A stretch of 64,000 nucleotides of DNA, from assembly GCA_023014485.1 (NCBI GenBank), contig JAJOZX010007473.1, forward strand, positions 143,814-207,813, written 5' to 3'. Below are positions 1 to 10,545 of this stretch, piece by piece. The notes beneath the pieces are model-generated. The model was given only the letters and a program-made list of their open reading frames with translations. It ran no database searches and was not told the origin of the DNA. The stretch comes from Bathynomus jamesi. Lineage: Eukaryota; Arthropoda; Malacostraca; Isopoda; Cirolanidae. Both the position numbers and the translations under genes were made by a program. Every line of letters begins with the position of its first letter. Positions within the stretch are counted from its first letter, which is position 1.

Positions 1-341
1 TGCGAAACATTCTATACCCTGGAATTTCGAACTCCCCAACGTAGTCCCTACGATCAGTATGAATCCAGGACTCTGTGATAGCAACGATATCCTGGTATTC
101 TGATGGTAAGAGCGCCCGTAGCTCGCAAAACTTGTTCCTAATCGACCTAGCATTAAAAAGCATTGCACGAAGGGAGCCACTCCTATTCTGACCGCCCCCT
201 AGCACGACCCGTTTCCCGAACAGCCAGAGGTGTCGGGAGTTGAAGAGCCCCTCACTAACGAGGGGACAACTTCCGCAGGAGCCTGAGCCCCCTCCAACGT
301 AGGAGGAGGGTCGCCCACCTGTACCTGGACGCACCCTTCAG
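1..341 (-). pseudogene. LINE A ORF2: N-terminus of AP-type endonuclease (partial)
   Basis: The reverse strand has an open frame from about 341 to the window edge. It contains the typical start of a non-LTR retrotransposon apurinic-like endonuclease: LFNARSIRNKF, then DIVAITESWI about 25 residues later, where the E of ITE is the conserved metal-binding glutamate of the family. The enzyme nicks target DNA to prime reverse transcription. Upstream, the frame is closed by a stop near 340, so the true start and any N-terminal extension are uncertain. The catalytic C-terminal half is outside the window, so intactness cannot be judged. Copies D and I in this window preserve the complementary endonuclease C-terminus. 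Confidence 0.7.
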
Positions 342-385
342 TTAAAGGTACGTCCGCCGCCGGCTCATCATCGTCTCTCCCCGGT
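1..385 (-). mobile_element. LINE copy A (CR1/L2-like), 5' part, runs off left edge
   Basis: This is the first member of the minus-strand LINE chain. It holds the beginning of an ORF2 endonuclease and a short upstream stretch, and it ends at a (GA)n tract at 386. Its 3' part lies beyond the left edge of the window. Family assignment rests on the endonuclease start motif here and on the RT of neighbouring copies of the same type. Confidence 0.7.

Positions 386-416
<31 letters not shown>
386..416. repeat. (GA)n tract between LINE A and LINE B
   Basis: About 31 bp of nearly pure GA with one extra G. It lies exactly between the truncated 5' side of LINE A and the 3' terminus (GTTACAAGG) of LINE B. 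Confidence 0.95.
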
Positions 417-417
<1 letters not shown>

Positions 418-2313
418 TTACAAGGAAAAGAAGTACCTCAAACGGCCTTGCGGCACATCCCGAGGAGGTACCAATGGCAACAGGTGCCAGGGAAAATTTT
501 GTACACACTCAAATAGTGTGCAAGATTTGGTCTAACCTTTTCTTGAACTGATCCACAGAGGAACTGTTCACAACTTCCGAAGGTAACCTGTTCCATGTGT
601 CACAGATCTTATACGTAAAGTAATTTCCACACACACCTTTTCAAATCCAACTTCCAACCATTGTTACGAGTTGGGTTATCATTTAAACTAAACATACTTC
701 TAAAATCGACATCGTTCAACCCGCGTAAGAGCTTGAAAACCTCGATCAGTTGACCGCGCAGCCTCCGAGATTCAAGCGAAAACAAGTTCAGGCCGCGTAA
801 TCGTCGATTGTAACCCATATGCCTAACGGAAGGTATTAACTTTGTGGCCCTCGCCTGCACTCGCTCCAGCCTCTCAATATCTTTCCTGAGGGTGGGCGAC
901 CAGAACTGCACAGCATACTCCAGGTGCGGCCGAACAAGGGAATTGTACAGTGAGAGCACAATCTCCTTGTTCCGAAACTGAAATTGCCTCCTGATATAAC
1001 CCAATAGTTTCTGGGCTTTCTTTTCCACCTCTACACACTGTTTCGTAAACTTAAGGTCGCTGCTAATTAGCACACACAAGTCCTTTTCTAAATCAGTCAC
1101 CTCGATATTACTACCCAACATCGAGTAGTCTGACTTGGGATTGGCTTAGCCAATGTGCATCACTTTGCATTTACCCAAGTTAAACGGCATTTGCCATTTT
1201 TCGGACCACTCTCCTATCCTACCTAGGTCCGCACGCAGTTCCTCGATCGTTTCGGGCGTCCCAACATTGGCCCCAAGCTTGGTGTCATCAGCGAATTTGG
1301 CGATCCGACTGACGATGCCACCGTCGATATCATTTATGTAAATGATAAACAACAGTGGCCCCAAAACGGAACCCTGAGGAACCCCACTAGTGACCGAGGC
1401 CCAACCCGAACTAGCCCCTTTAATTACCACCCTCTGCCGCCTATTCCTCAGCCAGTTTTAAATCCACCTACCTATTTCCCCACCGATACCCAGCGCGCGC
1501 ACTTTCGCCATTAGCCGGCGGTGAGGTACCTTATCAAAGGCTTTCTGAAAGTCGAGATAAAGTATATCAATCGCCCTACTCTTATCGTACTCACTCAACA
1601 TGACGTGGAAAAACTCGAGCAAGTTGGTGAGACACGACCTATGCCGTCTAAACCCATGTTGGGAGTCCCCAAGCAGCTTGTAGGAATCCAAATGGTCAAC
1701 GATCCTATCAGCTATTATCCCTTCTAATAATTTACCTACAACTGAAGTGAGACTAATGGGACGATAGTTCCCTGGACTTTCGTGATCCCCTTTCTTAAAG
1801 ATAGGGGTCACGTTGGCTTCCCTCCAGTCACCAGGCACCTGGCCCATCTCCAACGATTTGTTGAAGACTGTAGCCAGGTGGGGAGCCACCTGGTCGCGCA
1901 CTTCTCGCAACACTCTGGGGAGAAACTGGTCTGGCCCAGGAGCCTTAAACGCGCTCAGTTTGTCTATGCTATTGGCAACGACTGTCGGGGTACATCTAAC
2001 ACTATCCAGGCCAGCACCTTCGTGCCTCACGCCTGGCTCGGGGATGACGCGGGTATCCTCCCTGGTGAACACTCCTGCAAAGTACTCATTAAGCACATTA
2101 GCGATGTCCGCGTCGGAGGTCCGCAGAACGCCGCTTCCGTCCTTTAACGGACCTATCATGCTTCTAATGGGCTTTCTACTATTAACATAACTGAAGAACT
2201 CCTTAGGGTTCCCCTTGCAGAGGCTTGCCACCCTTAGTTCTTCGTTTCGTTTCGCTAGCCTAACCTTCGCCTTCACTTCCCTACACAGGCGGACATACGC
2301 TTCAGTGTTCTCG

Positions 2314-2318
<5 letters not shown>
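417..2318 (-). mobile_element. LINE copy B (type 1), 5'-truncated
   Basis: The 3' terminus is at 417 (GTTACAAGG on the + strand, CCTTGTAAC in element orientation), followed by a roughly 90-bp 3' UTR and then ORF2 read on the minus strand. The copy stops at about 2318 inside the linker between endonuclease and RT. There the sequence shared with copies I and J (TCGTGGGA) breaks and GA repeats begin. It is 1.9 kb long and one of the longer type-1 copies. Confidence 0.85.
509..2318 (-). pseudogene. LINE B ORF2: reverse transcriptase and C-terminus, broken
   Basis: This encodes the RT of a CR1/L2-like LINE. Going down the minus strand from 2318: the pre-RT linker (RNEELRVASLCKGNPKEFF), fingers (APGPDQFLPRVLRE, NYRPISLTSVVGKLLE), motif A (YLDFQKAFDKVPH), SGVPQGSVLGPLLF, motif C (FADDTKLG), then the long C-terminal domain up to a stop at 509-511. 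Compared with sister copies there are three breaks: a GAA-to-TAA stop at 1458-1460, a TAC-to-TAA stop at 1146-1148 and a deletion of about 15 bp near 630 that shifts the last 40 codons. The RT catalytic FADD is present. An apparent upstream extension across the GA tract into LINE C's 3' UTR is read-through, not protein. Confidence 0.88.
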
Positions 2319-2345
<27 letters not shown>

Positions 2346-2346
2346 T
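2319..2346. repeat. (GA)n tract between LINE B and LINE C
   Basis: A 28-bp GA-rich tract joining the truncated end of LINE B to the 3' terminus of LINE C, which starts with GTTACAAGG at 2347. Confidence 0.95.
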
Positions 2347-3424
2347 GTTACAAGGAAAAGAAGTACCTCAAAATGCCTTGCGGCCCATACCGAGGAGGTA
2401 CCAATGGCAACGGGTGCCAGGGAAAATTTTCTATACACTCAAATAGTGTGCAAGATTTGGTCTAACCTTTTCTTGAACTGATCCACAGAGGAACTGTTCA
2501 CAACTTCCGAAGGTAACCTGTTCCATGTGTCACAGATCTTATACGTAAAGTAATTCCCACACACACTAGTCCTAAAGCTTTTCAAATCCAACTTCCAACC
2601 ATTGTTACGAGTTGGGTTATCATTTAAACTAAACATACTTCTAAAATCGACATCGTTGAACCCGCGTAAGAGCTTGAAAACCTCGATCAGTTGACCGCGC
2701 AGCCTCCGAGTTTCAAGCGAAAACAAGTTCAGGGCGCGTAACCGTCGATTGTAGCCCATATGCCTAACGGAAGGGATTAACTTTGTGGCCCTCGCCTGCA
2801 CTCGCTCCAGCCTCTCAATATCTTTCCTGAAGGTGGGCGACCAGAACTGCACAGCATACTCCAGGTGCGGCCGAACAAGGGAATTGTACAGTGAGAGCAC
2901 AATCTCCTTGTTCCGAAACTGAAATTGCCTCCTGATATAACCCAATAGTTTCTGGGCTTTCTTTTCCACCTCTACACACTGTTTCGTAAACTTAAGGTCA
3001 CTGCTAATTAGCACACCCAAGTCCTCTTCTAAATTAGTCACCTCGATATTACTACCCAACATCGAGTAGTCCGACTTGGGATTGGCGTAGCCAATGTGCA
3101 TCACTTTGCATTTACCCAAGTTAAACGGCATTTGCCATTTTTCGGACCACTCTCCTATCCTACCTAGGTCCGCACGCAGTTCCTCGATCGCTTCGGGCGT
3201 CCCAACATTGGCCCCAAGCTTGGTGTCATCAGCGAATTTGGCGATCCGACTGACGATGCCACCGTCGATATCATTTATGTAAATGATAAACAACAGTGGC
3301 CCCAAAACTGAACCCTGAGGAACCCCACTAGTGACCGAGGCCCACCCCGAACTAGCCCCTTTAATTACAACCCTCTGCCGCCTATTACTCAGCCAGTTTT
3401 CAATCCACCTACCTATTTCCCCAC
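2347..3424 (-). mobile_element. LINE copy C (type 1), 5'-truncated in RT
   Basis: The 3' terminus is at 2347 and the 3' UTR runs to 2438. Coding sequence continues to 3424, where the shared sequence ends and (GA)n begins. At 1.08 kb it keeps only the thumb/C-terminal half of ORF2 and part of the palm. Confidence 0.87.
2439..3424 (-). pseudogene. LINE C ORF2: RT palm to C-terminus, uninterrupted fragment
   Basis: The frame is open from the truncation point (3424) to the natural stop at 2439-2441, about 328 codons. It starts at the linker before NRRQRVVIKG, includes SGVPQGSVLGPLLF, motif C FADDTKLG, the LVRPHLEYAVQFWSP segment and the C-terminus ending ILHTI. No frameshift or internal stop is visible, so this is the best-preserved RT C-terminus among the type-1 copies here. 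It lacks fingers and motif A because of 5' truncation, so it cannot be functional alone. There is no genuine start codon at the 5' end. Confidence 0.88.

Positions 3425-3457
<33 letters not shown>
3425..3457. repeat. (GA)n tract between LINE C and LINE D
   Basis: A 33-bp tract of GA with one AAAG interruption. It is followed directly by the doubled 3'-terminal decamer (GTTACAAGGA twice) of LINE D. Confidence 0.95.
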
Positions 3458-3458
<1 letters not shown>

Positions 3459-6013
3459 TTACAAGGAGTTACAAGGACAAGAGGAAGCCTCAAAGACCTT
3501 TTGGTCCACTCTGGGAGTTCCTGTTATTAAAAGTTTATTTTTCTTTCAACTATCCTAGCAGTAGTAGAAAACTGGATAGAAAAGTAGAAGGCTCTCTCCC
3601 CACCCTCCGCTCCGTCCCTGCCAGAGGCAGGTACGGAAAAAGGTTGAAGAAAATAGCTTGACCCTGGAAAAGTAGCCAAGGAAATTTTACAGGAAAGTGG
3701 AGAATATATAAATATCTCTATATTTAGCTTGCTCACAGAGACACCGTGCAAGCGAACTCCTGCAGAGTTTTCTTATGTTTTAATCTTAACATATGAGAGT
3801 GTTCAGTACTTTGTCTAGCCTATTTTTAAACACATTTACATTTTGACTGGAAACAACCTCTGAGGGAAGTTGGTTCCAGATATTAACTATTTTATAGGAA
3901 AAGAAATTTCCGCAGACAGAGGTCCTAAATGTCTTTAGTTCCAGTTTAAACCCATTATTTCTTGTCGGATTGTCATTAAGTGAGAATAAGTTTCTGTAAT
4001 CTACCCTGTCTATTCCTTTGAGCATCTTAAAGACTTGAATAAGCTGACCTCGCAACCTTCTCGTCTCTAAGCTAAACAGATTTAGGCGCTCCAATCTCCG
4101 TTGGTAGCTTTGCATTCTCATTGAAGGGATCAATTTTGTAGCCCTTGCTTGTACTCTTTCTAACCTTTCTATATCCTTCCTGAGGGACGGAGACCAAAAC
4201 TGCGCACAGTATTCCAGTTGAGGTCTGACTAGAGAATTATAAAGAGACATTACAGTCTCCTTGTTCCGAAACTGGAACTCTTTTAATATAACCTAATAAT
4301 TTTAAGGCCCTCTTTTCGACTTCTGCGCAGTGCTTCGATGGTTTCAGATCGTTGCTGATGTAGACTCCCAAGTCTTTCTCTAGATCGGTCTCAGTCAAGT
4401 TCCTTCCCAAGAGAGAGTAATCAGTCTTTGGGTTTTTATAACCTATGTGCATTACCTTACATTTGTCCAAGTTGAATGGCATCTGCCAAGTAGCAGACCA
4501 TTCGCCCAACCTGTCAAGATCGTTCTGAAGCGTTCTTACGCCCTCCTCAGTACCTACACTACTTCCTAATTTCGTATCGTCTGCAAATTTGGAGATTGCA
4601 CTTAGAAGCCCGATGTCTATATCGTTAATATAAATGATAAAAAGTAAAGGACCCAGCACGGAACCCTGTGGGACACCACTGGTGACGGGCGCCCACTCCA
4701 AAGCCACTCCATTTATTACCACTCTCTGCTTTCTATCTTTTAACCAATCCTCAATCCAGTTGGAAACGAGCCCAGTGATTCCTAGTCCTTTGAATTTAGC
4801 TATCAATCTAGTGTGAGGGACTTTGTCAAAGGCTTTTTGAAAGTCGAGATACACTATATCTATTGCCCTACTTGCATCGTACAGTGTATGCATATTATGG
4901 AAAAACTCTAACAGGTTTGTCAGACAGGATCTATGTCGCCTAAATCCATGTTGAGAATAAAAAATTAGATTGTTAGATTCAAGGTGATACACAAGACGTT
5001 TTGTAATGATGGATTCCAACAGTTTGCCGACAACTGATGTTAAACTGATTGGGCGATAATTACAAGGATTTTCCCTATCACCTTTTTTAAAGATAGGTGT
5101 TACATTTGCTAACTTCCAGTCGTTTGGAACTTTCCCTAACTCGATTGATTGTTTGAATATGGTTACTAAGTCATCAACAACATTGTGGCTAACCTCTTTT
5201 AATACCCTTGGAAGAAATAAGTCAGGACCAGGTGATTTGTATTTATTCATCTTATCAATTAATTGCTGTACCTCATTTCTCATAAAACTTATGGTCTCTA
5301 CGGGATTGTCACCATCATATGTAATCCGAGGACTTGGTACTTCTATTGTGTCTTCCTCTGTGAAGACTGTAACGAAGAACTCGTTTAACGCATAAGCTAT
5401 ATCTTTATCACCGAACTTCATACGCCATTTCTATCTTTTAAGGGGCCTACAGAGTTTTTAATTGGCTTTCTGCTATTTACATGGGCAAAAAATTCTTTAG
5501 GGTTAACTTTACAGAGTGAGGCAACTCTAGCTTCTTCATCACGTTTGGCTGATCTAATTAAGGACTTAACCCTCCTACGTAGGTTTATATAGTTTTCTGA
5601 ATTAGTGTGGTTGAAATGCGACTTAAGTAGTTTGTAGGCTCTATTTCTTCCCGTAATAGCCCTCCTAATTTCGTTGTTAAACCATTTCGGTGACTTTGTT
5701 GACAAGGAAACCATTTTAGTGGGTATAAAAGTGTTCTGTAATATTCTAAATTGATCCCTATATGAGCTCCAAGTGACATTGACATCCTCACTTATTAGAA
5801 CTTCAAGTGTGTCTAAACTACTTCGGAAGCTTTCAAAATTAGCTCTCGAGAAATCCAGTCTTTCACGAGTCTTTTCGCGTGTATTAACTGGAACCCTGAT
5901 GTCAAACCTACTCAAATTATGATCGCTGTTACTTAAATTTTCACCAATAGTCAGGTTAGAGACTAGGTCATCTTCGTTCGTGAATATGAGGTCTAGTTTA
6001 TTATTACCCCTAG
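3458..6013 (-). mobile_element. LINE copy D (type 2), 5'-truncated in endonuclease
   Basis: A clearly diverged second LINE type: same protein architecture, but different codons throughout and a longer 3' UTR of about 330 bp (3458-3785). The 3' terminus is a doubled GTTACAAGGA. At 2.56 kb it is the longest contiguous ORF2 stretch in the window. It breaks off at about 6013 within the endonuclease domain, followed by GA repeats. Confidence 0.86.
3786..6013 (-). pseudogene. LINE D ORF2: endonuclease C-terminus, linker and RT, two frameshifts
   Basis: The minus-strand frame from 6013 begins in the endonuclease with KLDLIFTNEDDLVSN and the catalytic histidine motif NSDHN. It continues through a linker (WFNNEIRRAITGRNRAYK) to about 5418. 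A frameshift there moves it to the RT frame 5421-4237, which has fingers APGPDLFLPRVL-like (SPGPDLFLPRVLKE), motif A YLDFQKAFDKVPH, SGVPQGSVLGPLLF and motif C FADDTKLG. A second frameshift near 4240-4250 leads to the C-terminal frame 4250-3786 (LVRPQLEYCAQFWSP to the stop at 3786-3788). All RT and endonuclease catalytic residues that fall inside the fragment are still visible; only the frameshifts and 5' truncation inactivate it. Confidence 0.87.
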
Positions 6014-6027
6014 TAGAGAGAGAGAGA
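6014..6027. repeat. Short (GA)n tract between LINE D and LINE E
   Basis: A 14-bp GA tract between the truncated endonuclease of LINE D and the doubled GTTACAAGGA terminus of LINE E. Confidence 0.9.
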
Positions 6028-7131
6028 GTTACAAGGAGTTACAAGGAAAAGAAGTACCTCAAAAGGCCTTGCGGCCCATACCGAGGAGGTAGGTACCAAT
6101 GGCAACGGGTGCCAGAGAAAATTGTGAAAGTTTATTTTTCTTTCAACTATCCTAGCAGTAGTAGAAAACTGGATAGAAAAGTAGAAGGCTCTCTCCCCAC
6201 CCTCCGCTCCCTCCCTGCCAGAGGCAGGTACGGAAAAAGGTTGAAGAAAATACCTTGACCCTGGAAAAGTAGCCAAGGAAATTTTACAGGAAAGTGGAGA
6301 ATATATAAATAGCTCTATATTTAGCTTGCTCACAGAGACACCGAGCAAGCGAACTCCTGCAGAGTTTTCTGAGGTTTTAATCTTAAACTATGAGTGTGTT
6401 CAGTACTTTGTCTAGCCTATTTTTAAACAGATTTACACTGACTGGAAACAACCTCTGAGGGAAGTTGGTTCCAGATATTAACTATTTTATAGGAAAAGAA
6501 ATTTCCGCAGACTGAGGTCCTAAATGTCTTTACACACTCAAATAGTGTGCAAGATTTCGTCTAACCTTTTCTTGAACTGATCCACAGAGGAACTGTTCAC
6601 AACTTCCGAAGGTAACCTGTTCCATGTGTCACAGATCTTATACGTAAAGTAATTCCCACACACACTAGTCCTAAACCGTTTCAAATCCAACTTCCAACCA
6701 TTGTTGCGAGTTGGGTTATCATTTAAACTAAACATGCTTCTAAAATCGACATCGTTGAACCCGCGTAAGAGCTTGAAAACCTCGATCAGTTGACCGCGCA
6801 GCCTCCGAGTTTCAAGCGAAAAGAAGTTCATGGCGCGTAACCGTCGATTGTAGCCCATATGCCTAACGGAAGGGATTAACTTTGTGGCCCTCGCCTGCAC
6901 TCGCTCCAGCCTCTCAATATCTTTCCTGATGGTGGGCGACCAGAACTGCACAGCATACTCCAGGTGCGGCCGAACAAGAGAATTGTACAGTGAGAGCACA
7001 ATCTCCTTGTTCCGAAACTGAAATTGCCTCCTGATATAACCCAATAGTTTCTGGGCTTTCTTTTCCACCTCTACACACTGTTTCGTAAACTTAAGGTCGC
7101 AGCTAATTAGCACACCCAAGTCCTTTTCTAA

Positions 7132-7136
<5 letters not shown>
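6028..7136 (-). mobile_element. LINE copy E: chimeric type-1 ORF2 with type-2-derived 3' region
   Basis: In element orientation this copy has type-1 coding sequence ending in its normal stop (6538-6540). It is followed at once by a piece of type-2 sequence (last ~40 codons plus 3' UTR, about 6110-6535) and then the type-1-like terminal ~80 bp with doubled GTTACAAGGA. There is no GA tract at the internal joint (near 6535). The same joint with the same surrounding bases is present in LINE K at about 57847, although E and K are truncated at different 5' points. The 5' truncation is at 7136. Confidence 0.82.
6538..7136 (-). pseudogene. LINE E ORF2: C-terminal domain fragment
   Basis: An open minus-strand frame of about 199 codons covering only the region after the RT palm: GVLISCDLKFTKQC, LGYIRRQFQFRNKEIV, LVRPHLEYAVQFWSP, through the terminal ILHTI and stop at 6538-6540. 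No internal stop is seen. It carries no catalytic residue, since motif C lies upstream of the truncation point. It is a plain 5'-truncated LINE fragment. Confidence 0.85.

Positions 7137-7168
<32 letters not shown>
7137..7168. repeat. (GA)n tract between LINE E and LINE F
   Basis: 32 bp of pure GA. The following LINE F terminus has lost the first bases of GTTACAAGG (it starts ACAAGGAGTTACAAGG). Confidence 0.95.
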
Positions 7169-7171
<3 letters not shown>

Positions 7172-8791
7172 AGGAGTTACAAGGAAAAGAAGTACCTCAA
7201 AAGGCCTTGCGGCCCATACCGAGGAGGTACCAATGGCAACGGGTGCCACGGAAAAGTTTGTACACACTCAAATAGTGTGCAAGATTTGGTCTAACCTTTT
7301 CTTGAACTGATCCACAGAGGAACTGTTCACAACTTCCGAAGGTAACCTGTTCCATGTGTCACAGATCTTATACGTAAAGTAATTCCCACACACACTAGTC
7401 CTAAACCGTTTTAAATCCAACTTCCAACCATTGTTACGAGTTGGGTTATCATTTAAACTAAACATACTTCTAAAATCGACATCGTTGAACCCGCGTAAGA
7501 GCTTGAAAACCTCGATCAGTTGACCGCGCAGCCTCCGAGTTTCAAGCGAAAACAAGTTCAGGGCGCGTAACCGTCGATTGTAGCCCATATGCCTAACAGA
7601 AGGGATTAACTTTGTGGCCCTCGCCTGCACTCGCTCCAGCCTCTCAATATCTTTCCTGAGGGCGGGCGACCAGAACTGCACAGCATACTCCAGGTGCGGC
7701 CGAACAAGGGAATTGTACAGTGAGAGCACAATCTCCTTGTTCCGAAACTGAAATTGCCTCCTGATATAACCCAATAGTTTCTGGGCTTTCTTTTCCACCT
7801 CTACACACTGTTTCGTAAACTTAAGGTCGCTGCTAATTAGCACACCCAAGTCCTTTTCTAAATCAGTCACCTCGATATTACTACCCAACATCGAGTAGTC
7901 CGACTTGGGATTGGCGTAGCCAATGTGCATCACTTTGCATTTACCCAAGTTAAACGCGGCATTTGCCATTTTTCGGACCACTCTCCTATCCTACCTAGGT
8001 CCGCACGCAGTTCCTCGATCGCTTCGGGCGTCCCAACATTGGCCCCAAGCTTGGTGTCATCAGTGAATTTGGCGATCCGACTGACGATGCCACCGTCGAT
8101 ATCATTTATGTAAATGATAAACAACAGTGGCTCCAAAACGGAACCCTGAGGAACCCCACTAGTGACCGAGGCCCAACCCGAACTAGCACCTTTAATTACC
8201 ACCCTCTGCCGCCTATTCCTCAGCCAGTTTTCAATCCACCTACCTATTTCCCCACCGATACCCAGCGCGCGCACTTCGCCATTAGCCGGCGGTGAGGTAC
8301 CTTATCAAAGGCTTTCTGAAAGTCGAGATAAAGTATATCAATCGCCCTACTCTTATCGTACTCACTCAACATGACGTGGAAAAACTCGAGCAAGTTGGTG
8401 AGACACGACCTATGCCGTCTAAACCCATGTTGGGAGTCCCCAAGCAGCTTGTAGGAATCCAAATGGTCAACGATCCTATCAGCTATTATCCCTTCTAATA
8501 ATTTACCTACAACTGAAGTGAGACTAATGGGACGATAGTTCCCTGGACTTTCGTGATCCCCTTTCTTAAAGATAGGGGTCACGTTGGCTTCCCTCCAGTC
8601 ACCAGGCACCTGGCCCATCTCCAACGATTTGTTGAAGACTGTAGCCAGGTGGGGAGCCACCTGGTCGCGCACTTCTCGCAACACTCTGGGGAGAAACTGG
8701 TCTGGCCCAGGAGCCTTAAACGCGCTGTTTGTCTATTCTATCGGCAACGACTGTCGCGGTACATCTAACACTATCCGGGCCAGTACCTTCG

Positions 8792-8795
<4 letters not shown>
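7169..8795 (-). mobile_element. LINE copy F (type 1), 5'-truncated
   Basis: The 3' UTR is at 7169-7267, ORF2 continues to 8795, and a 65-bp GA tract follows. It covers RT from the linker before the fingers to the C-terminus (1.6 kb). Confidence 0.86.
7268..8795 (-). pseudogene. LINE F ORF2: RT with three small frameshifts
   Basis: RT of type 1, read on the minus strand in four successive frames. A 2-nt deletion near 8726 separates the linker (VRCTATVVADRIDK) from the fingers (PRVLREVRDQVAPH). A 1-nt deletion near 8276 separates motif A (YLDFQKAFDKVPH) from the palm. A 2-nt insertion near 7957 falls just after the QMP of the post-motif-C helix, beyond the catalytic motif. In this copy motif C reads FTDDTKLG, so the residue before the aspartates has changed from A to T; the DD pair is kept. 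The C-terminal frame 7981-7268 is otherwise intact. Confidence 0.87.

Positions 8796-8860
<65 letters not shown>
8796..8860. repeat. (GA)32 tract between LINE F and LINE H
   Basis: 65 bp of uninterrupted GA, the longest perfect run in the left cluster. Unlike the other junctions, the sequence on its right is not a LINE 3' terminus but the middle of LINE H ORF1. Confidence 0.95.
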
Positions 8861-8861
<1 letters not shown>

Positions 8862-9856
8862 AACTCTTATTCTTGATATTAATTTTGACTAATTCCCTAT
8901 TAATTATCCGACTCGTGGCACCTGGAAAACATCGAAATTTTCTCTTGGTCACACGTCTTGCTCCGAAAAGTCCCTTTGATTCTTTGCCAGAGAACAGGGC
9001 CACCGAGAGCTGCCACGGGCCCCGGGGAAGGATTGGTATATGGGCCCCCCTGTTTACTCAGTATTTTATTATGAATGTTTTTTGTTTACATAACAAGCAA
9101 ACTGATTATCTGTCCAAGTCACTATTGAAAACATACAGTATAAATAAACAACTCAGAAGAAAATTACTATTTTATTTTTCGAATCAATTATATTAATTCT
9201 ATCACCATACAATTTACAAATGCAGTGCCAGTCCATGCAGGCAAGATAATTGTTTACTGCAAGATTTTCATAATTAGAAGCGTGCTTTCTTTGCCTTCTC
9301 TCTAGCAAAGTGGTAAATGATTCTGATGAAATTTAAAGTATGGGCTAACTGGCTTTCAATTACCATGGTTGCCAGATCTGTCAGTCTGACCGCAGATAAT
9401 ATTTTATCTTTCACTTTGACTATGATAAACTCTATAAAATGTATGTTCATTAATTATATTTCCTCTCTGTTTGTAATAACGTGGAGGTGTTAGACCCCGT
9501 TAGGTACTAGGTTATTGAATAGACAATAAAGGTACTTACAGGTGCTTTGATTTAGATCATCTTTAGGGCCCACCATAGGTGCCAGGGTCCCACAACGACC
9601 TACCTAATTTCCTAACTTTACTAATTTAGAAGCTGTAGACATTACCCCTAACTGATATAATAATTAGACAACTTCAAACTTTCCTTTAGCCACTTTAGAA
9701 GCATCACCAAATTAACTTAGCACCAGCGATTTAGTCAGATACAAAAGCACATGCTGATTTAGCCAACCCATTGACCAAACAGACCGTGTTCCGCTGTTTA
9801 TCTTTTTGTGTTGCCATTCAGCTTTCTTTTAGTGACTTTTCCCTTTAGTGACTTTT

Positions 9857-9860
<4 letters not shown>

Positions 9861-9886
<26 letters not shown>
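9861..9886. repeat. (TA)n microsatellite
   Basis: About 26 bp of TA, directly left of the hairpin MITE; it probably served as the insertion target. Confidence 0.95.
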
Positions 9887-9887
<1 letters not shown>

Positions 9888-10125
9888 GTTAAACACAGAC
9901 CGTGCATGGAACAAGGAACTCTTCTGGGAAAATTAAATCCACTATAGTCTGAATAAGCTATATTTATGGGATCTCTTTGCGAGAGACCCGTTGCCCACGT
10001 CGGGCTAAAATCATGAAAAAGGAAAAAAACTATGGTATTTGTCATTTACCATTACTTATTCAGACTATAGTGGATTTAATTTTCCCAGAAGAGTTCCTTG
10101 TTCCATGCACGGTCTGTGTTTAACA
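9887..10125. mobile_element. 239-bp hairpin MITE with perfect 71-bp arms, TA duplication
   Basis: The arms 9887-9957 and 10055-10125 are exact reverse complements over 71 bp (start TGTTAAACACAGACCG), separated by a 97-bp loop. A TA dinucleotide flanks both sides, inside a TA-rich microsatellite. That fits a Tc1/mariner-type MITE, although the TA repeats make the duplication ambiguous. Confidence 0.82.
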
Positions 10126-10161
10126 TATAATGTTCTCAGGGAACCATTCTGAGTTTGTGTA

Positions 10162-10174
10162 TATTATATATATA

Positions 10175-10219
<45 letters not shown>

Positions 10220-10221
10220 GT
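10162..10221. repeat. (TA)n(CA)n microsatellite
   Basis: TA-rich, then CA repeats, inside hAT element 1 to the right of the hairpin MITE. Confidence 0.9.
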
Positions 10222-10545
10222 CACCTCATTGTTATTTAATCAATTGCTTTATTAATATTTTTAGATTTTACCCCCCCCCCCCTTTCTGGATCCAGACGAT
10301 TTATCCTGGCTTCCCCGCCTCTCGGCGGCCCTGCCAGAGAATCCCCGATTAAAAAGGATTCCTCCTCTTCGTCGGCAAGTAAGTGAAACTTATATTTTAT
10401 GGTAATGGGTTCCGAATCCTTATATTTTGGTTTGGAGGGTCTTTTATTTTTGACCAGTTGGAATTCTCGTTCCTCTGTCCTACTTTCCGGAATATTCACC
10501 TATATTTTCCAAGCGAGCCACGCTTTGTTCTAGATGTTTAATCTT

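Larger units (their letters stand above)
8995..10333. mobile_element. Non-autonomous hAT element 1 (1.34 kb)
   Basis: It is flanked by perfect 8-bp duplications CCAGAGAA (8987-8994 and 10334-10341) inside LINE H ORF1. Terminal inverted repeats begin CAGGGCCACCGAGAG on the left and (reverse complement) CAGGGCCGCCGAGAG on the right, the hAT pattern. The interior (9010-10320) shows no transposase that I can recognise. It contains AT microsatellites, a poly-C run at 10271-10281 and a nested hairpin element. Confidence 0.88.

Noticed and set aside
1521..2190. Plus-strand frames opposite the LINE RTs (also near 8292, 32695, 56118 and elsewhere)
   Set aside because: They recur in every LINE copy as shadows of the RT reading frame and carry no independent motif.
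1458..2438. Extra N-terminus of the LINE B RT frame (about 45 residues with a serine/leucine run)
   Set aside because: It is the 3' UTR of LINE C and the GA tract read in frame; not part of the LINE B protein.
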